Positions 25,086 through 34,356 of a stretch of DNA of 64,000 nucleotides are shown piece by piece (position 1 is the stretch's first letter; every line of letters begins with the position of its first letter). This stretch comes from Legionella beliardensis. Lineage in GTDB: Bacteria; Pseudomonadota; Gammaproteobacteria; Legionellales; Legionellaceae. The stretch covers positions 955,501-1,019,500 of the forward strand of contig NZ_UGNV01000001.1 in NCBI RefSeq assembly GCF_900452395.1. The letters are read 5' to 3'. A program made the position numbers and the translations under genes. A model generated the notes under the pieces. It did no database searches, was not told where the DNA came from, and saw only the letters and a list, made by a program, of their open reading frames with translations.

Positions 25086-26135
25086 CTAATCTTCAAATAA
25101 ACAAGTCTTGTGTTGTTCTAACCAATAAAGTAATAATTCGTCCTCACCAATTGTGCTAAGTTTTTTGCCTCGTCGCTTAGCCCACGTTGAAAAACGATTA
25201 TCTTTCCACCAGTCAATGATTTCGGCATAGATATAACTTTTTTGGCAAATAGTTGGTGTGTGCCCTAAAAGTTCTGCAACTTCTTTAATCACATCTTTAA
25301 GCAAGGCTTGTTCAGTGGCGTCTAAATAGAGTAAGCGCTTTAGCGTTTCTCGGCATGCAGCCCAGGTGCGAAAATCCTTTGCTGTAAAACACTGACCAGT
25401 TAAGGTCTGTAAATACGCATTAATATCTTGTGAGGAGATAACATTTAATTGATTATTTTCATCAAAATATTTAAATAATTCATAGCCTGGAATGGCTTCA
25501 CATTTTTTAAGAACCTTAATAATTTTTTTCTCTTTTAGAACAATATGCCAGGGTTTAGCACTTTTACCCATAAATTCTAAGATAGCTTTATCGTATTCTA
25601 AGGTTAAATGTTTTTTGCGCAGCGTAGTAAGCCCATAAGATTTATTTTGTTTGGCATAGATAGCGTTACCAATTCTAATAAAGAATCCATCAAGCAAATA
25701 AATAATAGCGCAAATAACTTGCGTTTTAGTGAGCTTAATCGTTTTATCCAATTCTTGATTAATATGCTCGCGAATCATAGGAAGGGCCTTACCAAAATCA
25801 ACGAGTGCATGAAATTTTTTTTGCTGGCGCTCTTGTTGCCATAAGGCATGGTAGCGATATTGTTTGCGATTTTTAGTATCACGTCCAGTAGCTTGAATGT
25901 GCCCATTAGCATAGGGGCAAATCCAAACTTGGCTGTAGGCAGGTGGAATGGCAAGTGATTTAATTCGCGCTAATTCTTCCGGATCAACAACTTGCTTGCC
26001 ATCAGGATAATGATAGATAAACTTTTTACCCACTTTCTTACGGGTAATACCTGGCATGCTGTCTTTGACATAGCGTAATGACGCAGCCTTCGCGATGCGC
26101 TCACATTCTTCTACTGAATATAATGAAATTTCCAT
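25086..26135 (-). CDS. DNA topoisomerase IB (poxvirus-type)
   Basis: Relaxes supercoils of both signs by a 3'-phosphotyrosyl nick-and-swivel. At 349 residues it has the N-terminal beta-rich domain (IPPAYSQVWICPYANGHIQA) and the tyrosine-recombinase-like catalytic domain: FRTWAACRETL, LLGHTPTICQKSY, with Tyr301 as the likely nucleophile. The length matches bacterial TopIB proteins. ATG 26135 with AAGAGA upstream is preferred to ATG 26156, which lacks a site. The enzyme is not universal in bacteria and occurs sporadically, often in stress-tolerant lineages, so acquisition by transfer is plausible. Confidence 0.9.
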   Translation of the reverse strand: MEISLYSVEECERIAKAASLRYVKDSMPGITRKKVGKKFIYHYPDGKQVVDPEELARIKSLAIPPAYSQVWICPYANGHIQATGRDTKNRKQYRYHALWQQERQQKKFHALVDFGKALPMIREHINQELDKTIKLTKTQVICAIIYLLDGFFIRIGNAIYAKQNKSYGLTTLRKKHLTLEYDKAILEFMGKSAKPWHIVLKEKKIIKVLKKCEAIPGYELFKYFDENNQLNVISSQDINAYLQTLTGQCFTAKDFRTWAACRETLKRLLYLDATEQALLKDVIKEVAELLGHTPTICQKSYIYAEIIDWWKDNRFSTWAKRRGKKLSTIGEDELLLYWLEQHKTCLFED

Positions 26136-26190
26136 ATATTCTCTTAGTTCATACAATACGTAAAATAAATTCTGGCTTATATTAATTTAA

Positions 26191-26358
26191 CTAGTCAGAC
26201 CAAGGTTCAGGTGTTTTAATAGGTTCTGGCTCAGGTGTATTATTGGGTTCTGGTTCTGGAATATCTGAAGGTGGGGGCTCATAAGGTTTAGGACTTTCTA
26301 ATTTCATTGGTTTAAATGCGGCAGGGTGTAGGTCTGAGAGTAGGTAATGCCTTAACAT
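26191..26358 (-). CDS. Short proline-rich protein
   Basis: A 55-residue protein. After 25 ordinary residues it becomes a Pro-Glu repeat (EPPPSDIPEPEPNNTPEPEP, then IKTPEPWSD). Start ATG 26358 has GAGGAG upstream; the longer frame from 26394 has none. No signal peptide or known domain. It lies 55 bp upstream of the topoisomerase on the same strand. A real gene is likely because of the strong ribosome-binding site, but the function is unknown. Confidence 0.55.
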   Translation of the reverse strand: MLRHYLLSDLHPAAFKPMKLESPKPYEPPPSDIPEPEPNNTPEPEPIKTPEPWSD

Positions 26359-26438
26359 AGGTTTCTCCTCATTATATTTCACATATACTGTCATAATAGT
26401 AGGATATTTTGTAAGAATATACTTTAGGGTTAGGTTAT

Positions 26439-27413
26439 ATGATAATTGCGTATTTATATAGTAATACTTTTAAATCAGAAGTTATTTCTGCTGCAAACTT
26501 ATCTTTGCTGAATGACGCAGTCTGGATAGATTTAATTGAACCAACGAAAGAAGAAGAGGCTTGGGTTGAAAAAATACTGACAATAGAAGTTCCAACGCAG
26601 GAAGAAATGCGCGAAATTGAACTTACAAGCCGTTTATACAAGGTAGATGATACATTATTCATGACGGCGATGATGATTGCGCAATCCTCGTCTTTACGCC
26701 CTCAATACGATTCCGTCACGTTTGCGCTAACACCTAAAAAATTAATTACCATTCGCTATATCGAGCCGCAATCGTTTAAACTATTAAGTAATAATCTCTT
26801 AAAAACAACTAAGAATTATTACGCATCCGATATTTTAATAGCTCTTTTAGAAGCAACTGTTGATAGGCTGGCTGATGTCTTGGAGTATGTAGGTCAACAA
26901 CTAGACGAATACTCTCATCATATTTTCCAACATGATTATATTAATGGCGCAAAACACAAGCCTGACTATCAGAAATTGATGCAAAACATTGGTATAAAAA
27001 GTAATTTAACAACCAAGGTACGGGAAAGCTTAATTAACTTTAATCGTATAATAGTCTTCTTTAGGCAATCCATTGATATCACCAAGGCTAAAGAAAGCAA
27101 AATAAGATTAATTAATTTAATGAAAGATTTAGATTCTTTAAGCGATTATGCTAATTTTATTTCTAATAAAATTAACTTTTTACTCGATGCTACGTTAGGT
27201 ATGATTAGCATTGAGCAAAGTGCAATTATCAAAATTTTTTCTGTTGCTGCAGTTATTTTTTTGCCACCGACCCTAATTGCAAGTATTTATGGTATGAACT
27301 TTCAATTCATGCCCGAGTTATCTTTTAAATGGGGCTATGAATTAGCTATTTTAATGATGTTAATTTCTGCTTGGCTCCCTTATAAATATTTTAAGCATAA
27401 AGGATGGTTATAA
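26439..27413 (+). CDS. CorA-family divalent cation transporter
   Basis: A 324-residue protein with the CorA plan: a large N-terminal cytoplasmic alpha/beta domain, a long helix, and two C-terminal transmembrane segments with the signature YGMNF between them (near residue 284). The family carries Mg2+, Co2+ or Ni2+ as a pentamer in the inner membrane. Its last codons are followed after 1 nt by the DUF421 gene, so the two are co-transcribed. The substrate is not determinable here. Confidence 0.93.
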   Translation: MIIAYLYSNTFKSEVISAANLSLLNDAVWIDLIEPTKEEEAWVEKILTIEVPTQEEMREIELTSRLYKVDDTLFMTAMMIAQSSSLRPQYDSVTFALTPKKLITIRYIEPQSFKLLSNNLLKTTKNYYASDILIALLEATVDRLADVLEYVGQQLDEYSHHIFQHDYINGAKHKPDYQKLMQNIGIKSNLTTKVRESLINFNRIIVFFRQSIDITKAKESKIRLINLMKDLDSLSDYANFISNKINFLLDATLGMISIEQSAIIKIFSVAAVIFLPPTLIASIYGMNFQFMPELSFKWGYELAILMMLISAWLPYKYFKHKGWL

Positions 27414-27414
27414 G

Positions 27415-27918
27415 ATGGGGGAGTTAAATGAGATAATTGGATTTGATAAATTACTTGCTTACGATCTTTATATACGCAGTTTGGTTATAACCCTGTATGC
27501 GCTGTTTTTATTTCGAGCCACATCAGCGCGCTTGTTTGGCGAGCATTCTACGTTTGATTTTATTATCTCAATTATTCTTGGTGCAATTTTAGGGGAAGCA
27601 ATCGTTAATAATATACCCTTACTACCTTCTATGATTGCGTGCGCCATTATCGTCATTGTACATCGTATCTTAGCCTTTTTATCTTATAAAAGTCATTATG
27701 TCGGCAAATACATAAAAGGCGAAAAAATAGTCATTATTAAAGATGGCCAATATCAATGGGATAAACTTCATTGTTGCCGTATTACTGAAAATGATATTCT
27801 GCAGTCGCTAAGAGCTCAACATAGTACAGATGATATGAGTAACGTAGATAGGGCAATTTTAGAGAGAAACGGCGAAATTTCTTTTCTTTTTAAAGAGGCA
27901 AAGCGCAGCAGCGTCTAA
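27415..27918 (+). CDS. DUF421 (YetF/YcaP-like) membrane protein
   Basis: A 167-residue protein with three N-terminal hydrophobic segments (LFRATSARLFGEHSTFDF and GAILGEAIV are family hallmarks) and a C-terminal cytoplasmic domain (IKDGQYQWDKLHCCRITEND). It is slightly shorter than many family members (about 220 residues) but has all parts. It starts 1 bp after the corA-like stop, with AAGGATGG inside that gene serving as ribosome-binding site. Function is unknown in most bacteria; Bacillus homologues relate to envelope and spore maintenance. Confidence 0.88.
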   Translation: MGELNEIIGFDKLLAYDLYIRSLVITLYALFLFRATSARLFGEHSTFDFIISIILGAILGEAIVNNIPLLPSMIACAIIVIVHRILAFLSYKSHYVGKYIKGEKIVIIKDGQYQWDKLHCCRITENDILQSLRAQHSTDDMSNVDRAILERNGEISFLFKEAKRSSV

Positions 27919-27936
27919 GTAATATTCGAATTAAAT

Positions 27937-28402
27937 GTAGCCTGGGTGCAGCGAAGCGAAACCCAGGTTCCGGCCCCGCTAAGGACATTAGGTTGCTCTG
28001 TGCCATAATTTAAGCGCCACATTACTGGATACCGCGGTCAAGCCCTGTAGATCCTCACAAAATTAAAACACCACGTACCGCGCTTTATACTTAAAATCCT
28101 ACGTACCACGGCTTGTCCACTGTATCCAGAACAATGGCTTGTCTTAAGCAGGGCCATGTTGTTCTTAGATAAATGCTTTTGGATACCGCGCATAAAGCGC
28201 GGTACGTAGGGATGAGATGATGTTTCTATAGATAACAGTTAATTATGGGCAAATTTTGTGAGGATCTCTTAGGGGCAAGCTGCGGTAATTCGCTTTCTCT
28301 TTGGCTGCTTTCCATGCTCTCGAAATACCGTGGCTTGACCACGGTATCCATTAGCCTGAGTGCAACCCGGGATTAGTTTTTGTCAACCTGCGCCCAGACT
28401 AC
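27937..28402. repeat. Nested palindromic elements (family A containing B, E and F)
   Basis: Outer ends GTAGCCTGGGTGCA (27937-27950) and TGCGCCCAGACTAC (28389-28402) match family A seen intact at 59735-59795. Inside lie two halves of a family B element (TGGATACCGCGG at 28026 onward; CGGTATCCA ending 28350). B is split by a segment with a perfect 16-bp inverted repeat, AGATCCTCACAAAATT (28049-28064) and AATTTTGTGAGGATCT (28252-28267). Within that is another perfect 16-bp inverted repeat, ACGTACCGCGCTTTAT (28073-28088) and ATAAAGCGCGGTACGT (28192-28207). No coding frame is seen. Confidence 0.75.
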
Positions 28403-28592
28403 CTACTGATTTTCCCAAACAAACTTTCGCCATAGGCAGAACTGCTTTCTGAGTTAGACCCCTATAGTTCATTAATATTTTAATCATAAATAAATTTATT
28501 TTGTCAAAAAGTATGTTTAATGATCTACTTAATAATTTATTAATCAATTATGCGTACAATAAACATCTAGATAGTTTTTTGTACAGGTTAAA

Positions 28593-29423
28593 ATGTCTAA
28601 AGAGAAAAGTGAACTATTTAAAGGTCAAGTAATTATTTATCCTACTTATGTTAAATCTAAAATGCTTGGAGAACATTTTAAAGAAAGAAAATTTCGCAAA
28701 TTAGATCGTACGGATATACCAGGTGTTGCTTCAAAAATTTTTGAGATTTGTGTTGGCTTAATAGGTGGTATGAAGCTCTATAATCCTATTTTTCATAAAT
28801 CTTTTGGCGTAAATGTTGATTTCTTGGGTCAAGCTATTTTCTCTGCAAAAGCTTTATCTAGAAGAGGAAATGTTCTAATAAGTAACAAATTCCCACATAT
28901 TGATCTGATTCATGTCACTGCTAGTGTGAGTGATTTTATAAAGATGGCAGATAACAATTTAATTCATCCAAAAGATAGCCCTTATTATAAGGATGGGCTT
29001 ACTTATATTCCTACACAGAAAAGTGATTGGTCTATTGTTTATGTTGTCTCTTTATGTCCTTTAAAAGAGCTGATGAAAGAGGGATTAAATTATGGCTACA
29101 TTACTGAATCATTTAACGATGCGGTTCAATTGGGCGAAATGATTTATGATGGTAAATTTCCACCTCCAGATAAATACCATTCAACACAGCAATATGTAGA
29201 TACGGGCTACCTTTCTCCCGCCCAAATTGCAGATAAATTGTTTGATGAAGCTTCAGATTCAGAAGTAGAACTCCCTGAAGAGAATCATCAGATAGTAGAC
29301 GAAGATTCTCCAGTACGTATCATAGATAAATTACTTGATGCGGATTATTCAGATTCCGATAATGAATATTCAGAGACTGAAAGCACGGATAGTCCTGAAG
29401 AATCGACTGGTTTTAAAATTTAA
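28593..29423 (+). CDS. Unknown protein, candidate secreted effector
   Basis: A 276-residue soluble protein without a recognised domain. Residues 1-190 look folded (KGQVIIYPTYVKSKMLGEHF, a central SDWSIVYVVSLCPLKELM strand-helix stretch). The last 65 residues are highly acidic and Ser-rich (VELPEENHQ, SDSDNEYSETESTDSPEES) and end with a hydrophobic residue after an acidic run, as in many Dot/Icm substrates. It is very AT-rich, stands alone between a repeat block and nadA, and converges with nadA across a terminator. The ribosome-binding site is weak (ACAGGTTAAA). Effector status is inference; it may simply be a lineage-specific orphan. Confidence 0.6.
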   Translation: MSKEKSELFKGQVIIYPTYVKSKMLGEHFKERKFRKLDRTDIPGVASKIFEICVGLIGGMKLYNPIFHKSFGVNVDFLGQAIFSAKALSRRGNVLISNKFPHIDLIHVTASVSDFIKMADNNLIHPKDSPYYKDGLTYIPTQKSDWSIVYVVSLCPLKELMKEGLNYGYITESFNDAVQLGEMIYDGKFPPPDKYHSTQQYVDTGYLSPAQIADKLFDEASDSEVELPEENHQIVDEDSPVRIIDKLLDADYSDSDNEYSETESTDSPEESTGFKI

Positions 29424-29426
29424 AAT

Positions 29427-29460
29427 AAGTAGCCTGGTTGTAAGCAACCGGCTACTTTAT
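29427..29460. terminator. Bidirectional terminator between the orphan gene and nadA
   Basis: AAGTAGCC pairs with GGCTACTT and GGTTG with CAACC around a TAAG loop, 4 nt after the stop of the plus-strand gene and 15 nt from the nadA stop. Confidence 0.75.
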
Positions 29461-29474
29461 AAAATTTAATACGT

Positions 29475-30812
29475 CTAGCTTTCTGTGATTTCAATCATGT
29501 TCTGTAACGCTTTTTTAGCATTGTCTATAACCCACTGCCGGTCATTTAATTCCAAACGATGACGGGCACCTGTGAATTCGTTAACCATATCGCCAGCTTT
29601 TACCTCGTTATAGGACATGGTTTTACCCTGGCGGAGGAGATCGATTAAGGCAACTAGATGAGGGGGATCATTTCTTGACATGGTTGCACAGCCACAACCC
29701 ATGCCTATTTCATCATTTTTACGGGGCGCTTCGGCCAAATTAACTACAGTGATACCTAAGCTTTTACAATACTGCTTTAGATTGTCTACCATGTGATTTT
29801 CCGTGCCAATTGCGTAATGCTTGGTTCCAGCGCGATCATTAACGACAAAATCCCAGATAAACGCAGTCGATCCAGCATGCTGTGCGATTTTAATAACGTC
29901 ATTACGACACTCAGGATGAACAACCGTGGTGTAGCCTAAGTTTTGCCAGTAATCGCACATCTCAGGCGTATAATGGGTGTGGACAGCACATTGACTAGCA
30001 AATAAGATAAGCTCTGCTTTATCAAAGCGTTCTAACATTGCTTTTTCTTGATCAAATAAAGAATATTGGGCGCCTGCCGTGCCTCCAGGCCAGTAGGCCA
30101 GATTTTTAATACCAAGCCAGTAAGCTACGTTTTCGCCCATGTGTTGATCAGGGATGAAGAAAATCTTTTTGTTTTGTTGCTGTGCCCAACGAAATATTTT
30201 TTTAACATTCGAACTTGTACAGACTGCACCTCCCTGGGCACCGGTCATGGCTTTAAGACGGCCAGACGTGTTCATGTAACAAACAGGTAAAATATTATCT
30301 CTACCATAGCGTTCGTTTAAATCCATAAAAGCAGGTTCAACCATAAAATCTTTAGCAAGCATTTCCATGGTACAGCCCGATTTAGGATTGGTAATATAAA
30401 CATGTTGATGATCTTGGGCCAAAATACTAATAGATTCTGCCATAAAATGAACAGCAGACTCGATAATAACCGATTTTTGGGGATTATTAGCAGCCATAAG
30501 CGCTAATTGATAAGAATCGCCTATTTGACCACCAAATTGTTCTATTAAGCGTACTATTTCCCCGCCCATATAATAATGAGCCAATAAAAGCAGCCTTTCG
30601 CCAAAATGTGCCTGCGCCTTTTGCATGTAGGGCTTCATCCAAGCAAGCACTGTGGTTAATTTTCGATCTGGAAGGGCTTGGTATTCTTCAGCATAAGGGA
30701 TAAATTCTTCTTGATACCAGTCAAGAGGGTAATCACTCTGACAGATTTGCATATCATTAGTGATATGCATGAGCGTCCTTTCTGGATGATAAACTTCAGG
30801 GTTATTAAACAT
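29475..30812 (-). CDS. nadA: Quinolinate synthase
   Basis: Condenses iminoaspartate (made by NadB) with dihydroxyacetone phosphate to quinolinate, using a [4Fe-4S] cluster. At 445 residues it belongs to the longer NadA group (E. coli NadA is 347), with an N-terminal extension. Likely cluster cysteines are in GAVCTSSN, in HPEC and in GMGCGCATM. AAAGGTG precedes the ATG 13 bp after the nadB stop, so it is the last gene of purB-nadB-nadA. It partners with NadB here and with NadC at 38173. Confidence 0.95.
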   Translation of the reverse strand: MFNNPEVYHPERTLMHITNDMQICQSDYPLDWYQEEFIPYAEEYQALPDRKLTTVLAWMKPYMQKAQAHFGERLLLLAHYYMGGEIVRLIEQFGGQIGDSYQLALMAANNPQKSVIIESAVHFMAESISILAQDHQHVYITNPKSGCTMEMLAKDFMVEPAFMDLNERYGRDNILPVCYMNTSGRLKAMTGAQGGAVCTSSNVKKIFRWAQQQNKKIFFIPDQHMGENVAYWLGIKNLAYWPGGTAGAQYSLFDQEKAMLERFDKAELILFASQCAVHTHYTPEMCDYWQNLGYTTVVHPECRNDVIKIAQHAGSTAFIWDFVVNDRAGTKHYAIGTENHMVDNLKQYCKSLGITVVNLAEAPRKNDEIGMGCGCATMSRNDPPHLVALIDLLRQGKTMSYNEVKAGDMVNEFTGARHRLELNDRQWVIDNAKKALQNMIEITES

Positions 30813-30825
30813 AAACTAACACCTT

Positions 30826-32469
30826 TTAGATAAATGGATTAAGAGGTAAATTAAGCCGAGAAATACTTTCTTTAGCTTGCGCATTTTTAGCAGGGAAATC
30901 CTCACGGTAATGGCCCCCACGCGATTCTCGACGCGCAAGCGCTGCTCGTACGATAAGTTCTGCATTTAAAATAATATTACGCAATTCAATAAAGTCTCGT
31001 GTAATACAGTGCTTCCAATAATATTCCTCAATAATTTGTTGGCGCTTCATAATTAATTGTAGTAAATCTTGTAGCCCTGCTTCGGTACGTACGATGCCAG
31101 CATATGAGGTCATTTCGCCTCTTAATCCGCGCCAATGCGCATTAATTTGACTGGCTCGACGATTATTGACTTCGCTTGGAGAATTCCAATTATCAATATT
31201 GTCGACGTTCTTAACAGGTAGCTTAATATCTTTTAAGCTATGCTGCGCTGCACTACTAGCCATGACAATCGCTTCAAGTAAGGAATTGCTTGCTAGCCGG
31301 TTTGCACCATGTAAGCCTGTAAAGGCTACTTCCCCAATTGCATAAAGCCGATTTAAATCAGTTTGACCATAATTATCTGTTAAAACGCCACCGCATTGAT
31401 AATGGGCAGCAGGGACGACAGGAATCATATCTTGGCTTATATCAATGCCAATGGTTAACAGATTAGCATAAATATGAGGAAACCGTTTCTTTAAAAATTC
31501 TTTCGGCTGATGGGTGATATCTAAATAAACAAAGCCACTTTGACCTTGTTCTATTTCAGTAAAAATAGCACGCGCAACCACATCTCGCGTTGCCAATTCT
31601 AATTGCTCAGGAGCATAGTGCTGCATAAAACGGGCTCCCGTTTCAGCATTCTTAAGTAAGGCACCTTCGCCTCGTACCGCTTCTGAAATTAAAAAATTAT
31701 TTAAGGTATGGTGGTGCAGCAGCGTTGGGTGAAACTGATAAAATTCCATATTACCAACGCGAGCCCCTGCTCGATAAGCCATCGCAACGCCATCTCCGGT
31801 CGCTACCATTGGATTAGTAGTGTAGCGGTAAGTTTTACCAGCACCACCCGTCGCTAATACAACGCAGCGGGCTAAAAAAGTATGAATCACATTTTTTTGA
31901 CAATCTAATATGTAAGCGCCTAACACCTCGCCTTGGTTGTCGACTGAATGTGGTTGGAACTGGGTAATAAGATTAACCGCCACATGATCTTCAAAACAGG
32001 TAATCTGTGGTTGTTGCTGGATTGCATTGAGTAAGGTCTGGGTAACAATTAAGCCTGTCTGATCACCGCTATTAAATATACGTCGATGTGAATGCCCACC
32101 TTCTTTGGCTAAAACATACTCACCGGCCTGCTTAATAAATTCAACAGGGTAATCTTGTAATTCTTTAATTGCCTTTGGCCCTTGGCGAATAATAAATTCA
32201 ACTGCAGGTAGATAGCATAAGCCGTCGCCGGCATTTAATGTATCTTGAATATGGGATTCAATGGAATCTTTTTCAGAGACGGCAGCCGCAATGCCACCTT
32301 GGGCATATTTACTATTGCATTCACTTAAAGAGGCTTTACTAATTAAGGCAATGCGTGTATCAGGTTTAAGTTTTAATAACTGCATGCAGTAATGTAGGCC
32401 TGCTAATCCTGAGCCTAAAACTAAAACATCAAACTCATGCGCTATGCCCTGTTGTGAGCTAACACTCAT
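30826..32469 (-). CDS. nadB: L-aspartate oxidase
   Basis: Flavoenzyme that oxidises L-aspartate to iminoaspartate, the first step of de novo NAD synthesis. It has an N-terminal FAD-binding motif (VLVLGSGLAGLHYC), the GGAGKTYRYTTNP region, and the HPAE/FHPT-type substrate segment (YQFHPTLL), with the succinate-dehydrogenase flavoprotein fold throughout; 547 residues is normal. Its ATGA start overlaps the purB stop by 4 bp, indicating translational coupling. Reoxidation can use fumarate, which PurB also produces. Confidence 0.96.
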   Translation of the reverse strand: MSVSSQQGIAHEFDVLVLGSGLAGLHYCMQLLKLKPDTRIALISKASLSECNSKYAQGGIAAAVSEKDSIESHIQDTLNAGDGLCYLPAVEFIIRQGPKAIKELQDYPVEFIKQAGEYVLAKEGGHSHRRIFNSGDQTGLIVTQTLLNAIQQQPQITCFEDHVAVNLITQFQPHSVDNQGEVLGAYILDCQKNVIHTFLARCVVLATGGAGKTYRYTTNPMVATGDGVAMAYRAGARVGNMEFYQFHPTLLHHHTLNNFLISEAVRGEGALLKNAETGARFMQHYAPEQLELATRDVVARAIFTEIEQGQSGFVYLDITHQPKEFLKKRFPHIYANLLTIGIDISQDMIPVVPAAHYQCGGVLTDNYGQTDLNRLYAIGEVAFTGLHGANRLASNSLLEAIVMASSAAQHSLKDIKLPVKNVDNIDNWNSPSEVNNRRASQINAHWRGLRGEMTSYAGIVRTEAGLQDLLQLIMKRQQIIEEYYWKHCITRDFIELRNIILNAELIVRAALARRESRGGHYREDFPAKNAQAKESISRLNLPLNPFI

Positions 32470-33839
32470 GAAAATGCCTTGACCAGTAATGCCGCAAGTC
32501 CTATGTATTTTTCAGGCGTTAAATTAAGTAATTGCTCTTTAGCGGGCATAGGTATTTCTAAAGAATTGATAAAATCAATTAATGCGTTTTTATCAATACC
32601 ATTTTGACCGCGAGTTAATGCTTTTAATTGTTCATAGGCATTTGGAATTTGATAACGGCGCATCACTGTTTGAATGGCTTCTGCCAACACTTCCCAATTG
32701 CTGTCTAGGTCTTCTTTTAGAGCTTGACGGTTAATTTGTAGCTTATCGTTTCCTTTAGCAATAGCTTGATAGGCTATTAAGCTATAAGCAAATGCTGAGC
32801 CTAAATTACGCAACACGGTTGAATCCGATAAGTCTCGTTGCATGCGCGATTTAGTTAATTTATCAGCAAAATGACAAAATAAGGCATTCGCTAAGCCTAG
32901 ATTGCCTTCCGCATTTTCAAAATCAATCGGATTGATTTTATGAGGCATTGTTGATGAGCCAACCTCACTTGCTACGGCTTTTTGCGTAAAATAATTTAAA
33001 GAGATATAACTCCAAACATCGTTGGTATAATCCAGTAATATATTATTAATACGCATCATGATATGACAAACTTCAGCAATGCCATCATGGGGTTCAATCT
33101 GTGTAGTATAAGCACTAAAAGACAAGCCAAGCGAGGTCACAAAGTTAGAGCAATGTTTACGCCAGTCTACTTCAGGATAAGCAATAATATGTGCATTATA
33201 GTTACCTACAGCACCATTGCATTTAGCAGGAATCAGCACTTCAGCTAATTGCTGCTGTGGCCGCTTGAGTCTAGCAACAAAATTGACCAATTCTTTACCA
33301 ACAGTAGTGGGTGTAGCAGGTTGCCCATGCGTGCGAGCTAGCATTGCTGCATCGCCGTGTTGTTTACCCAACATGGTAATACCACCAATAATTTCAGCTA
33401 ATGTCGGTTGAATAACTTGCGCAAGCGCTTCTTTCATCATTAACGCATAAGCTAAATTATTAATGTCTTCCGACGTACAAGCAAAATGAATGAATGGTGA
33501 GTATTTTGCTAGGGCTTCACATTGGCTAAATTTATCACTTAAATAATATTCAATGGCTTTGACATCATGATTTGTTTGTTTCTCAAGGAGCTTAACTTTC
33601 TCAGCTTCACTTTCATTAAAATGATTAATAATATCATTAAGGAAAGTGGCAGCCTCAGCGTTTAGCTCAGGCACTTCTTTAATATCACGGTTAGACGCTA
33701 AAGATTTTAACCAGTGAATTTCAACTAATAAGCGATAATAAATAAGAGCAAATTCGCTAAAGTAAGGGCTAAGCGCACTTGTTTTTTTCTGGTAGCGTCC
33801 ATCAATAGGGGAAATAGCATTTAAAGTCGATAAAGTCAT
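32466..33839 (-). CDS. purB: Adenylosuccinate lyase
   Basis: Cleaves SAICAR and adenylosuccinate, releasing fumarate, in purine synthesis. The 457-residue protein carries the fumarase/aspartase superfamily signature GSSTMPHKINP (near residue 290), plus TSEDINN and ARTHGQPATP. It leads the purB-nadB-nadA operon, an arrangement linking purine and pyridine-nucleotide synthesis. The start codon is reasonable but its ribosome-binding site is weak. The upstream 517-bp gap to ppsA holds a large palindrome. Confidence 0.96.
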   Translation of the reverse strand: MTLSTLNAISPIDGRYQKKTSALSPYFSEFALIYYRLLVEIHWLKSLASNRDIKEVPELNAEAATFLNDIINHFNESEAEKVKLLEKQTNHDVKAIEYYLSDKFSQCEALAKYSPFIHFACTSEDINNLAYALMMKEALAQVIQPTLAEIIGGITMLGKQHGDAAMLARTHGQPATPTTVGKELVNFVARLKRPQQQLAEVLIPAKCNGAVGNYNAHIIAYPEVDWRKHCSNFVTSLGLSFSAYTTQIEPHDGIAEVCHIMMRINNILLDYTNDVWSYISLNYFTQKAVASEVGSSTMPHKINPIDFENAEGNLGLANALFCHFADKLTKSRMQRDLSDSTVLRNLGSAFAYSLIAYQAIAKGNDKLQINRQALKEDLDSNWEVLAEAIQTVMRRYQIPNAYEQLKALTRGQNGIDKNALIDFINSLEIPMPAKEQLLNLTPEKYIGLAALLVKAFS

Positions 33840-34008
33840 TTAAAATTACCCAAACCTAAGTTGCTTGTTAGTATATAAGATAATCATGAAAAAAGCATGG
33901 TAACTATAGGTTAGGTACGGTGTATAAGCAACTATAAATTACTAAGTGATAGCTAAATTAACGGCGCTGAAGGGCCTTAGTCCGGAATATTTAGCCCGTA
34001 TTTACTTA

Positions 34009-34100
34009 TCTTTAAGACCTTTTCCAAACATGCTTTCACATCCATGTCGCTCGATGAAGGGCATCCATGCCCTTCAACGGTTTGGAAAAGGCCTTAAAGA
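34009..34100. repeat. Large double palindrome between purB and ppsA
   Basis: Arms of 21 nt (34009-34029 and 34080-34100; AAGACCTTTTCCAAAC with GTTTGGAAAAGGCCTT) pair with a single G-T position. Inside, GAAGGGCAT (34056-34064) pairs perfectly with ATGCCCTTC (34067-34075). It lies between divergent genes, so it is not a terminator for either. It resembles a miniature mobile element. The rest of the 33.84-34.36 kb gap shows no gene. Confidence 0.75.
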
Positions 34101-34356
34101 CAAGCAAATATTAGTTCTGTGATTATACTTTGTTGCAAGCTCCCTCGGCTAAGTTATTTACTTCAATGTACACTTCTTCGCCTCGCTCCTTTGCGGCTTG
34201 CCTAAAGCTCAGTGGGCGATGCTGTACAAATTCCGAAGTGGGATGAGAAATTTATTGCTTGCATTTCTGCCATTCAATTTACCAGTACTTATAAGCTCAT
34301 TCACATTAATTAATAATTTAAGTAGAATGGCACCATTTTGAGGATTAGGGGTTTTT

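Noticed and set aside
27919..28592. CRISPR array
   Set aside because: The repeats are palindromic, nested and unevenly spaced; there is no regular repeat-spacer pattern or cas gene.
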